In this document: piece by piece, positions 12,695-25,533 of the stretch
How the letters are laid out: the number at the start of each line of letters is the position of its first letter
How positions within the stretch are numbered: position 1 is the first letter of the stretch
NCBI RefSeq assembly: GCF_051014685.1
Contig: NC_135058.1
Location: forward strand, 15,316,811-15,380,810
From: Ptiloglossa arizonensis
Lineage: Eukaryota > Arthropoda > Insecta > Hymenoptera > Colletidae
Reading direction: 5' to 3'
Length of the DNA stretch: 64,000 nt
Program-made: the position numbers and the translations under genes
The notes under the pieces: model-generated
The model's input: the letters and a program-made list of their open reading frames with translations, nothing else
Databases searched by the model: none
Told to the model about the DNA's origin: nothing

Positions 12695-13935
12695 TTTATA
12701 ACAAAAAAAATATTTTTATATATTTTATACCAATCAAATTATTTTTATCAAAAAACTTATATTTATCAGATTTTTACTCTTTAAACTAGGGACTTGTGAT
12801 ACAAACATTATTAATTGTGATATAATTTATTCCTTGTGCCATGAAATACAAAATTGTAAGTGAACATGATACTTTTTGGAAACATACGAAAAAATATATA
12901 AAAATTAATGGAAATATTTGTTTGTAACAAAATTACCTACTATAAATGATTTTATCAGTTTCTCATTAAAATGTAGTTTTAGTTACTATTTCTGTAAGTT
13001 CTACTACTTAAAAATAGTAAGAAATATTAAAAAGTTATGAAACATTATCTCTCAGAGCACCTTGAGCAAATTTTTAATGATTTTCTTAAATTCTAACAAA
13101 CCTTTTGTTTCAATATTTTTAAGATATTGGATTCTTACACAGTCATTTATAAAAATAAGATTCAAATTATTAAAACACATCAGTTACCAGTCTTGAAGTG
13201 TAGGTACACATTTTTATTTTGTTTTGTATACATCACAACTTTGTAAAATATTTTGAAAACTTACCGAAGAAATTTCTACAAGTCAAGACTATAAAAATCA
13301 CAGTTCTCACTCGTTCCAAGTAACTTAATTATTACCTTTTGTGTAACACCAAGACCAACGTTCTCTGAGTATTGTGATCACTTTCTATGTACGTTTGTGT
13401 AGAAAGTACGACAGAAACGAAGGTGATAGAACCAAGAGGTAAAAATCCATAAACTTGAAATTTGTTTACATTTACATATTTGTCTGCTTGATTAACCTGT
13501 GCTTCAATTGTTGCGAAAATCTCACTTCGAATTCAGGTATACGATTTCGGTTGGCCATTTAGACTCGAAACTATAAAAAAAAACAAAAGAGAAACGTGCG
13601 ATCTTGTATCAGTAGAAGAAATTTCAACGTACCACATCCGAATCCCAATAATAACATAGATCAACAAATGATAACGTGACGATTTAACGAGTACAAATCA
13701 ATTTTTTCCGAAGAATTATTCGGTATTATTATGGGAGGTACTATTCAACAACATATCACAAATACGCGAAACACGAATAACAAAAACCAGCCAGTAGTTC
13801 TTTTTTTTTTTAAGCGTTATCGATCACAAAAGTGTCGCTAATAAATATGTTATTACTTTCCGTATTAGAAAAGAAAATCGCTCAACCAAGTCTACGATAT
13901 CACAAGATACAATATCGGGAATATTGGGAACGAGA
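12695..13935. other. Convergent intergenic region (3' UTRs of Hemingway-like and TMEM131 genes)
   Basis: The two flanking genes point at each other across 1.24 kb of AT-rich sequence. A TTTATT at 13213-13218 would be a minus-strand AATAAA for TMEM131, far from its stop codon. An 8-bp inverted repeat (13380-13387 with 13400-13407, 12-base loop) could fold in the TMEM131 3' UTR. No coding frame is supported. Confidence 0.45.
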
Positions 13936-16900
13936 TTAGTCTTCGTGCTTCTTTTTCCAAGATTCTGTGGATGACGGTGTCCATATTGTACTGAGTGAAC
14001 GAAACGGATCGAAACCTGATCTCTCCTGCAATAAGAATTAATTAATGGTAAAGAAATAAGATTTTGCAAAAAAAAATTTTTCTACTTTTTGTGTTTTTAT
14101 ACGAATTTATAAAAGAATTTGCTATGTTTTGCAAGAACTTGCAAAATTTGTAACCATCGGAGTAAATATACGAATAAAATTATTGTCTTACTTGTGTATC
14201 CGTTTCTGTTTGTAACGAGGACAACTGTGAACCCACAGGAGGTGTAGCTGCACCCCATGGACCAGCAGCCCAAACACCTCCTGTATTAACACCCCAGACA
14301 CCACTTCTTTCTTCCCCTACTGCTGCTCTAGTATATAGTGGTTCCCAATTTGTTTCGACTGTTGCCCAGTTGTCTGCAATTTCATGTCGATAATGCGTTA
14401 TTCATTTTAAACTTGAAAATTATATCAAACATATTTACTACATTTCATAGAAAGAAAGCAAATTAAAAGTATATCGTTCAGCGTAAAAGTATTTAATAAA
14501 TTTATAAAATAATGATCTGTGTATGCTTTTTACCCCTTAAGGTGTCTGTTAACATTGGAGGTTTTTCTGAGGATTTTGGTGATTCCAATTGAAATCCACT
14601 TGTACTATCGGACAGTAAATTGAACACGGGATTATTGTCTTCCCATAACTGACATCGCGTGTCTTCCTCAGGGCTTTCTAATTCCATTAAAGGTTCATCT
14701 GTTTCTGGAAGATCGTCGTACGGCACTAATTCTCGTTCAAACTGAAAAGTACCAAGTATAATACACATACTATGTACATAAGCTTAAAAAATAATAAAAT
14801 AGCAAGGATAAACAAATTTTAATAATTTATTTCAGTGCTTATTTTATTTGAATTAATAGATGTAAAGAGTAAAATGTATGCAATTAATCAATAATTGTTT
14901 ATACTCCTTTTTAATAGATATTATAATATTTTTCAAATGTTTATATTATAATATAGAATGTAGATTGTTATCTTAAGTAATAGTTCACTTACTGGTGGCT
15001 CTGTAAAAGCATTCATAAAGTAACTATTCGAATGCTGTGAACAATTCTGCATCTTCAAAGAATCTTGATTAAACGTCTTTTCCTTTTCAATAGTTTGAAT
15101 ACAAAGAGGTGGAGACATGGATACCATTCTGTATTCTTTCGTACTCTGTATTAGCTCTTGACTCGACTGCTGTTTAGCGTAATCTACATCTTTGGTATCG
15201 TTAGCAAACACCATCGCCAAACTATGCGTGGTCGTTTGAGATTTGTGTAATTTATTTAAGCTCGAAAACGGTGAAATGCTCTCTTGATTTCTTGCTACAA
15301 CATCACTGAATCTAGCTCTGTTTTCACCCCAGCATGACGGCGGCGGGGGTAATGGAGCAGAAATTGTGCCCAATGTACGCGTTGGATCTTCCCTTTGGCT
15401 AGTACTTCCGTTCAACGATGTTGCTACAAAGTAAAATATTAGATTAAAATTTTTCCGAACCTTTTTACTCAATACACGCTCCATTGTTATATATTTCTCA
15501 ATATATTTTTCTTAATAATACTTTGTATGCAATTTATCCTGACAAAAACTAATAAAATTTGACATTTTGGCTATAATTATAGCCTCGTTCATAAATAAAA
15601 ATTAGTCATTCGCTAATAATGATTACTATCAGAATATAAAAAGTATGTAAAATATCACTAATTCATTAATATTATAATATTGTAAAAATGTATAGATAAA
15701 AGGATTGTGTACTTTTCATATGCGTTTTATCGATACCACGACGTTTCTGAGATCCTTTATCCTTTCTGGGAGGATTCTTGTTTTGTCGAGGTAACTTGAA
15801 GGATGACTCAACGGTACGCGACGTGTGAATGTGATGCTTTATAGTAGACCTTGTTGTACTCGTTTTCCATCTATTGGGATTATTCTGCCTCTCTTTGTCG
15901 TACTCGTCGTCGTCGCAGTCACCTTCATAATTATCTCTATAATCTACGCATGGCACAGGAGCAATTGATTGAGGCTTCGTCTTCTTAGACACTGGCTTTC
16001 TTTGTAATTTCTCTGACTTTCCACAAGGCTGATCGAAATTCTATAATAAAAAAATATTTACAAGTGCTTAATTTGAATAAGAATGCACTAGATAATTCGT
16101 ATACCTCTGTAGAGAATTATTTGCCGTATTTTGTATAAACTAACGATTAATAACCTCACCTTACAAGTCGGTGGATCGTCCTGGACAGAACTTTCCGTCG
16201 TTGTAGACGACGTCTCTTCTTCCGAAAGATGAACATTTCTTTGGCTACCATTTGACTCGAATTTTTTGAAAGTCACATGGTTGTTATTGCTATTTCCAAC
16301 AGTACTCTGTTTTCTTTTACTATCCAATTTAGTGCTACGAGCATTATTCAGGAGTCCCGTAGTGTCAACTTGAACCTCATGATCAACCAGTTTCGTTTCC
16401 TCCTTAACGTTTCCTATTTGATTAGACTTCCCTTTCCTATTCGTTACAGGACTTGATTTCATAAACGCGTTCACAGTATATTTTTTCTCCTGTATGCCTT
16501 GAACGTCCGAGAACACGTTCTCCGTTGCATAGTTGTCTGTTTGAACTTCTTGCGCGTTATTTTGTTTCTTGCTATTCCTTTTTTTAGCGCTGAGCGCAAT
16601 ATTGCTTATAACATTATTACTGTTATCCAACGTAGACTCCTCACACCGTTTGAACGATAACAAATCCTTTGCTTCGGTGTCTAATTTAAATCTATGTTCC
16701 TCCTCCGCAGACCAATCGGGTATCTTCAACCCTTTCTGCACGTTCTCCTTATATTTTTTTACGTTCATCAGCGCCCAGTCCGGATGCGAGTCCTCTTTTT
16801 TCACTACTTTTTGTTTTTCTTCGTTTATCAATTTCTCCTTCAAGGAGGTTGACTCTTGCGCCGAGTGCACTGGCGTGTGTGACAGCAGTCTTAAATCGAA

Positions 16901-19900
16901 AGGCGGTTGCACCGCGCTTTCTCTGGAGAAACCGGCTAACGCTCCTCGCAGTATCCGGTCTGCCTCGAAAAACGAAATTACGAGGACGCACATTAACAGT
17001 ACCGACGAGATACTCATGGCCGCCCATTGCAAAGCATACTCCCACGATGGTCTCGCAAGCGCCGCTGTGCAATCTTCTAATGATTGCGGTGGAAGAGTTG
17101 CGAGTAAATTAAGCGTCACCATGCCGTTTTCAATGTCACTGTCGGAACCTAAACTTGTCGATATCAAAAGCTTCCTTTCAATGCGGGACAACGTGAAGTC
17201 CGGCGTAAACGCTATTTCAATTTTCTTGGTCGCGTTCGGACTCAGTTTGAACGGCATGCAGTTTAATACTTTGAAACCGTAACCTTCGCACTGTAGACCA
17301 TTTATATAAAAATCATACACTTCTATAGACAGCTCTCCCGTGTTTCTGGCCATAAAAGATCTCTTCACCGTCAAGTTTGGAACAGGATTTCGTTTAAATC
17401 GTTCTCCTGTTGTGTATAAATAAAATGAAAAATGAAATTGCCTTATCGATCGAAAGTAATCGGATATTCAATGATTTAAATTTTGCTAGAGTGTCATTTT
17501 ATGTTGCTGAAACAATAGGACCAAGATAAAGAAACGTACATACGTTCACAATCTTTTAGATGTTTATCCGTGAGTTCAAAGAGCAAAGGTGTAGTGGAAC
17601 CCGGCTTCCGGTTTCCAAATCTAAATTGTGCATTTGCTCCTTGCCCCATCAAACGCAATACTTCCAAAATCGTCATATTATTTCTAAAATGTAAATAAAA
17701 ATAGTAATAGACCTTTAAGAAGTCTAGGTAATTTCTTATATACAAATTACTTAACAATACGTATAAAAAATTTACCTAATATATAAAAGTGCGGATGATA
17801 AAATAGGTGAGAAAGGAGTGTATGACACTCGTATAGTTTTCGATTCCGAACGTTTTAAATACAAGGGAATCGACTGTGATGCTACTGTAATATCCCATAT
17901 TCTTTCAAACCGTTCTTGATCTTCTACACTTTCTTCCAATTTAAATTCCTCTGCGACTGAAGACCCACATTCTACGCACGGGAACTTAAATCTATAGACA
18001 ATGTATGTTAATATTAGTATAGTTCGTGCCGGCATGCTTATTTTATGTAATTAAATGTAATATCATAATTTTGAAAAATTGAAAAAGTTTTTTTGTTCTG
18101 CAGTTATTTGGAGATATCCTATATAATATAAATTTTTTCATATTCTTCTTAATCATGAAAAAATGTTCGTCGAGGTAAAAAATACATACTTGGCTGGTAA
18201 CGAATGATAAAGTCGTGTTCCTTGTGGATAATTCCAATCCATTACTAATTGTATTATTAAAGGACTAGTACTTGGATTGTATATTTTAATCGTGCTGTAG
18301 GACGTATTTCCAACTTGCGTTAAGGGAAATACTAGAGGGACTTTATTTTTGTTGCTACTAACACCACTCAATAAGCTGGGCCAATATGGTTTAATATTCA
18401 AATGAAATTTGTGCCCGCGAACTTCGGTAGTATCTAGACGCATCGTTATATTTTCCCACGAACGACCTCCTGTTGAATTAAGAAAACGCGTGTATCTTGT
18501 GTTCAACAAATTTAAATCGGAGTCTCTTGTGTGCGAAGGAAGAGCCAAGGTGTTCAACCATTGTCTGCCAGCTGCAATATAATAAAACATCATTTTATAT
18601 CGAGTTTTTATACATTTTCATGTTAATAGTGATTTGATAGTACATATACGTTCGTAACAAAATTTAATTTCCCTCGAATATCATCGAATTAAATATCATA
18701 CGAGCAGCTCAATGATTTCAATGCGTACCATTACTCTCCAATGACAAGCCTAAATAACAGTGATGCCTACAAGTCATTGACGGTTCTATTCTTACTGACC
18801 CAACATAATTTTCGCCTTTCCTTATAATAGGCATCGACGCTTCTTCCAATGGAATATATTTTATTCTATTATCTTTATAAATAGGTGCGATTCGAGTTAT
18901 TTGCATGGGCCTCACAAATGCTGAGTACACTTTGACTTGTTGCACACAAATTGACCCCTATACAGAGATGGTTGTATAAGAAAAAAATTATTTAAAATTA
19001 TGCAGTAAAGTTTTCTATTACTTACAGGAAAGCAATCCGTGAAAATAAGTTTCTTTAAAGAAAGTCTTCCATACGCAACTCGCATGTAAACCGGTAAAAT
19101 GAATCTCTCATAAGTTGTCCTGACAAATACATCACCGACGATAGTGTCTTCATCAATCATTGGAGTTTTCACTTTAATTTTAAAAATGGCTAAATAACCG
19201 GGCTTTATGTATTGCTGAAATTAAGCGACAATATTTTTTTAATCTTAGAATTATAAATGTTTTTAAAATAATAACTCTTACAACGTACTATTTAAGTGTC
19301 CCTTAAATTACTATTAATATTTTTGATAAAATCCTTACATTGCCAGTGTGACTGCACACAGTTATATTACGAAGCTCCTTATCTACAAAATTCACTGGAC
19401 CTCTTTGACAACCCATTAGTTCCAGTACCGCGCCAGGCATATTAACTCCCCATCCATGCAAATCTATGTTAATTGGATTTTGATTCTCTAGGGCAAAAAT
19501 TGCTTCGTTTTCAGTTCCGCTGCCTACGGTACCAAAGTTCATCGTGCCCTCGTCACTTTCCCTTTCCTCGGGGACAATTTTTCTTACTTTTCCATCATAA
19601 CTGAACAACGGAACTTCGGTTACGGAAACATTCGAATAAATTAAAATCGACGATTCCATTTTCACGTTATCCGTTTTCCTATCTTTGGCAAGTTGTAAAG
19701 AAAATATATTGACCTTTTGTTCTGGTTTTAACACTCTTGGAATAAAATTTTTTATCTGCAAAATTTAATACTGATAATGCCCTTAAAAAACATTAGTAAT
19801 GTTACTGTTACTTAATCTACACAGTTAAAATTAGACAGTTACGATTCTATTTAGTCTACTTACCGTGAAAAGTGACTTCACATGCGATGTCATTGAGACA

Positions 19901-22900
19901 TTCGTGATAGCTAACGGTAATTTAAATTTATTAACGACACTAAAATTTCGCGCTTGATTAGATTGGAGAGAACAATAATGCGTAATTGATGCGTTTACTT
20001 CTAGTCCGCCCTGTAGAACTTGTGCTATCCATGGAATTGTTAACTTTTGACTAGAACCACCAGGACCTATCGCCTTTATCACTAATTTTCCCTTAAAATG
20101 TTGTAACTCTAAACCAGTCTTCCCTGAATAATAAATATGTATATATTGTTATATGATGCACAAATGTATTGTGTATGATCAAAAATCATTACTTACAGTC
20201 ATAAACAAGTGCTCCAATAGCAATCGGTATGTCCGCATCCCCTGGAATGATCGCTTGCTCAAAATGAAGTCTTAATGCTTTAGAAACAGGCGTACTAATT
20301 ATATTCTGCAAAAACGTTTGACAATTTATTTCACCAAAACTGATAAAATTGTAGTTCATGTGCAAAATTATGAAATAAGTAGCGCTCACCATAATTTTAA
20401 TTGGCTTTTTCGCTGAGTTCTTCAAAGCGATAGGGTACTGAATAGGAGGTTGTAACGAACCGCCCATACCTAAATTAATTACGCCAGAACTCCCACCCCA
20501 ATGAAGACCAGCCCCGCTTTTAACTTCGACTTCGACTGTGACAACAAGCACTTCTGAAGTGTTATTTACTTTAAGTCTATAATTAAAAAAAACATTAATT
20601 AGAATACAGTTCCATTACATCAAGAAACACGTGGTGCTACAAACCTAATATACGCGGTATGATTTTTTTCTGTGTAAGCATTAAAATGTAATCTTATGAT
20701 AGGCTTTGTATGATATGGTGGGATTTCCCACAGTTCGCGCGAGCCTTCTGCCTCTCCTGATGGCAATTCCAATTGAAATTCTCCACCACTACTATATACC
20801 TCTAAAACCTTCAAAGATATAATGACACATATAAAAAATGAACAAATATAATGTAAACTTACAATATTTCTACTTGAATTACTTTGAGTAACGAATACGC
20901 ACTTGTAAAGCTTCTGCGTGTGGATTGTGCATGTATATAAGTGGAGTAAATGTTGCATTTAAAGGTAATTTAACACCCACTACAGGTCTGAGCCGATACG
21001 GACTACCGACGCTCGTTCCTTTTACCTATAAAATAAAGTCGTACTATTAATAAAAAAAAATATAGTTAGAGTTCGTAATTATAGGTACAATAATTTAGTT
21101 ACTTGATATTTCACAGTTCCATCTGCAGTATGTATAACAAGATGCGTATCAATATCACCTTCCTCTCGACCAAGAAAGACAACATCAAATGTTGTGTTCC
21201 CCAATGGTGGAATTACCTATACAAATCAAGGTCTGATAACTCTTTAAGTTTATTGTATTGTACCTTCACTTTTTTATTTTAACTTTTCTTAAATATATAT
21301 ACATTTACGAGTCAGCAGAATTTGAAGCTTCTTACAGAAATGATATAATTTACATTTCATATAATTATAACCTTTCATTTACTTTGGACAATTTTAATTT
21401 TCACATATTTTTATTTCAACATATATATATTATTTGTATCAAATTTTATTTTATATAGATTCATATTTGAATATTTGAATATTTGAATATTTGAATATAT
21501 TTGGGATTGAGTTAGAAGAGTTAAATTAAACTATATTATATATAACATTGTTTTTATATTATAGAAAAAAAAAATACGTATTTAACACTGTCATATATTA
21601 TTTGTTTTGCATTAAGAGTTATCTGTTTAAAGTATTACAATAATATAATCTTATTTTGTAAAAAACTTACTTTACTTCGAAAGAATGATGAATGGAAATG
21701 ACGTGTATTTCCAGAAATTGATAAAAGATGGATTGTTTTGTTATGATCTCTATTAAATAAGATCACAGTTTCTTGGTGGGGTATACCAAGTTGTCTAAAG
21801 AGAAAAATATTGACATTGTATATTGCTTCAATTACAATAGCACAACTGATAGTTATAATTTGCTTACCTCTCTTTGAAGTCCAAAACATGTGGTTCGAAA
21901 TGAACATGAGATAACGAATCTTGTGTTTTATCTTCGTCTGATGACGTATCCCTTAAAAAACAGTTTTAGAATTTTAATTCATTCAGTAGTAATCCTTAAA
22001 TATATTTCTAATAGTGGAAATTGAAAATAGGAAAGGTACAAGAAAAATTAGTTTGAAGTAATCACAGTTAGTAAAGCGGTGTTTAGAATTTAAAAGCTCG
22101 ATTATTTAGACATGGTACTATGATGAAATGATTAAATGGGAAAAATGCTAATTCAAATAGTAAATACACTACGTACATTGTACCCTACAATATGTGTATA
22201 TCAGATAATAATACATTATGTGTACAACATTAACTCTTGCACAATCTTTGTATTACAGTATTGAAAAAATTAATAATTATAAAGCTACAGTGTCTGTTTT
22301 TCATTCTACAAAAAATAATTTTTAAACAACTGCTTTTAATGTCTTCTACATGTAATCAAATCATCATTAAAAGATTACAATACTGTATATAAATATTTTA
22401 AAAGTAAGGAAGGAAATTTATAATGAAAACCTTTCCTACTTCCACTCACCATTATTTTAATGAGTATTATGCTTACCCAGCCCCATGTACTGTATTGGTA
22501 AAATCCTACAAAACAAAAGAATCATGATATATTAAATTAATGCAAATAACTTATATTTTAGAATTAAATATGATACAAAAATAAAATTCTAAGTTAAATA
22601 TTTCAGAAATACCCTGTAGTATGTTATTAAGTGTATCAATGTATGCACTACTATGAATAACCATAATGTAATGACAAAATTGTCATAAAGAACAAATAAT
22701 TATATAGTTTGGATAATAAAGATAATACAACCAACCTTATGCATAGACATTGGTATGTTGTCCAAAAGATATTGAACGTCATTGTCATCCTGTACGAAAG
22801 CTATAAAACATTTAATATTATTTGATAATATTGAAGAAAATATATGAAATGGTCAATGCATTCGTACGCAACACATAACGAAATTACCAATGAAATGTAC

Positions 22901-23673
22901 AATACAAAAATATAATACATAGGAAGCAACATTTTACTTTCAAAATTTATCAACTACTTTCATATTATAGTATTGTCTGGGTATTATAACTGATAAAATT
23001 TATTAACTATTACATAAGATTAATGCTAGCATCGTCATTGAAAACCATCATAAACATGTAATATATTATACTTTCATACAAACAAACTTTTTTTACAACT
23101 TTATGACATAAAATTATGACTAAGAATCACTGTATTAGATTTTAATGGGCAGTAAATTAATAGAATTTTATTTGTCAAGTTACACTGTCAAAGAATTTGC
23201 AAATTTCTGTCATCACAATTGACGCTAACACAAATCCACCATGTAAAGGTGTATAGTAACAAATTTTAAAAGAGAATATTCATTTTACTAATAAGTAGAA
23301 GTCCGTTTGTATTTTTATGATGCAACAAAAAAAAACAATTATCAATAAACATAGTAATATTGCTTCTTTCAATAATTACATGTAGACGTTAAATTTCCTT
23401 CAAAAATGAAAATTCTCCGACCTTTGAAGAAAATAAGACGCAGCATTGACAAAAAAAAAACACATTATACGTTAACGGCGGTCAATTCTACGTTAATTAA
23501 CAATACGTAAGCATCGTTTAAGATGTGTATTATCGCGGTATAAACGAAGAACGTTAAAATAGCATAAATACGAACTTACCATTGTTGTGCCCATGTAAGG
23601 ACGGTCGAATTTGTGACGTCAGCTCGAAAAACGTTAACAAGAGGATGCAATAAAGTACTTTTAACTCAGTCAT
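13936..23673 (-). CDS. TMEM131: TMEM131 orthologue, type I membrane protein (complete, 1803 aa)
   Basis: TMEM131 is a secretory-pathway membrane protein that binds procollagen through lumenal PapD-like domains and recruits TRAPPIII through its cytosolic tail. Twenty-three exons run from 23580-23673 to 13936-14025. The others are 22736-22800, 22477-22505, 21868-21951, 21671-21794, 21103-21216, 20903-21025, 20645-20808, 20390-20576, 20197-20305, 19864-20123, 19339-19755, 19026-19214, 18729-18957, 18190-18571, 17776-17991, 17544-17683, 16160-17406, 15713-16040, 14993-15423, 14534-14741 and 14192-14373, 5412 nt in phase. Residues 1-20 form a signal peptide (core [11 protein letters not shown]). 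Lumenal landmarks are [59 protein letters not shown] and [14 protein letters not shown]. One membrane segment lies near residues 1103-1124 ([13 protein letters not shown]). The tail is basic and Ser-rich and ends in a Trp-containing block ([20 protein letters not shown], then [11 protein letters not shown]). Length matches the vertebrate protein. Confidence 0.94.
21465..21496. repeat. Microsatellite-like tandem repeat, 4 x 8 bp
   Basis: The unit ATTTGAAT repeats four times inside a TMEM131 intron. It is probably polymorphic and has no sign of function. Confidence 0.85.
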
Positions 23674-25533
23674 AATAATAGTTTCACTGTGTTGTTTGCT
23701 GTTTTGTCTTTAGCAGAAATGAAAATCCGCTTTCGGCCATACTTCTGCCACTATCGAATTCTGGAGTATCGATTCTACTTCCGTCCGATTTGAAACCTTT
23801 CCACGAGTGAATTTCGTGCGACCAATCTGACGGAGACAGATTATATGTATGTAGTCCTCGCATCTTTTATTATTATTACATCAATATACATTGATATTCC
23901 AGGCTCGTATTAATCCACTAAACTTGCGAGTAATTGTTTTCCCCAAGAAATTGTTGCTTTCTCATGAGTGACATTAAGCAGTTACACTCATACTTATTAG
24001 GTACAATTTTGAAGGCAGGCAGAATAAAGAGTTTATTATTGAAGTTCATTCTCAATTAAACTGAGAAATATTGGTACTTAATCTTTTTCTATGTATATCA
24101 ATAATAATTTGTAATCTGTAATACATTAATTATGTAATGTATAATTACTGTTGTTACTGCGAATATAAGTGACAATTGGTTATTCAATTTGTATTCAATT
24201 TTATACAACTGTTATAATTATTTTTACGAATAATCATGTATAAAATGATTACATTTCACATTATAATACAAATCTTCCAATCGTGATACTTCAATGTGGG
24301 AACGTTCTTGATTTCACTAGAATTGCCAGTATCTAATTTGTAGTTTTTGTATCACTCAACCAATCGGAAGACACAACTAAGATAATTAGTATTTGGCGGT
24401 AAATTGAAAGAGTTCATTGAAAATCATTATAATTAACTACACATATATGCAGATATTTATGTAAAAGTAACAAATATTATAATCATATAATCGGAACGAA
24501 AGTAAAATAAGCCTTCCGAATAGTAAATAAATTATTTTATTTCAAATATTAGAAATAGGGTACTATTTTGGGCATATGCAATTCATAAATCAAAATACCA
24601 TCGAAAGTTAATTATTGGACTGTCGATTAAGTGAAGTGATGGTAGAAAAGCATATTATCAGAAATTCTGATTACCGTAAGGAGATCGTGAGTCTCCTTAC
24701 CCTTTTCATATCATTTCCAACGTTATCGATTCAGACTGAAATGCAATTACAGTACCCATAGATGTAAAAATTAAAACTAAACATAACGAAAATTAACTAT
24801 TTTTATATTAATCAAAATAACTTGAAAAATAGAAATTTTATTTGAAAAAATGTCAGTAATCATGTTTTACTTGATAATTCAATCAAAATTGATTTCTACA
24901 GAGACTAGTTTCATAGAACGATAGAGGATATTTAGTTGAATATAATTCCTAGATTTACCATTCTTAAGTGCAGATGTCGCTAGTGGTATGTTACGAAGTC
25001 GGTAATTTGTACTGCCGGCACAGGTGAGATTCGAACCGTCGGTACTCTTAAACAATAGTTTCTCTTTAATTCTAAGAGATGAGGCTAGACAAGTATAATG
25101 AAGCGTATTGCGCACATGTAGTGATCTGTAATTTATCGAACTGATATTCAGATGCACATTCGTAATTTTCAAAAAGTTTAAATGTATGAGTAATTGATAC
25201 AGAACAATGAAATTACAATACATAATATTCAACGTAAAAAATATAAAATTATTTAAATTAATGAGTAAAAGAATTTTAATTTAATTATCAATTAAGAATT
25301 GAATACTGCTACGGAACGTAAACAGTGCCATCTATTCAACTAATGCATGCTTGTGCGCTAACCTTAAAAGTAAACAATCGTACCATATAATATGTTGGTG
25401 AATGAAGTAAATTTATTACACTTTACAAGATTTATCTATTTTACGTTAGATTAATATATATAGTAGTTACTGTGAACTTTATTAATTATCAATTATTCAA
25501 TTTAATCTAATACTGTTAAAGTGGGTATACAAT
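23674..25533. promoter_or_regulatory. Divergent intergenic region between TMEM131 and RBM28
   Basis: The start codons of TMEM131 (-) and RBM28 (+) are 1.86 kb apart, so both promoters lie here. The sequence is AT-rich with no TATA box I would trust. On the minus strand near 25020-25040 there is a B-box-like GGTTCGAATC, but no tRNA fold surrounds it. No coding frame is supported. Confidence 0.45.

Noticed and set aside
16569..17282. 237-codon open frame on the plus strand
   Set aside because: It is antisense to the large TMEM131 exon, whose minus-strand frame matches the family. It is a shadow.
25010..25045. tRNA-like B box on the minus strand (GACGGTTCGAATC)
   Set aside because: The flanking T-stem does not pair (at most three of five positions), no matching acceptor or D arm exists within 90 bases, and there is no anticodon stem.
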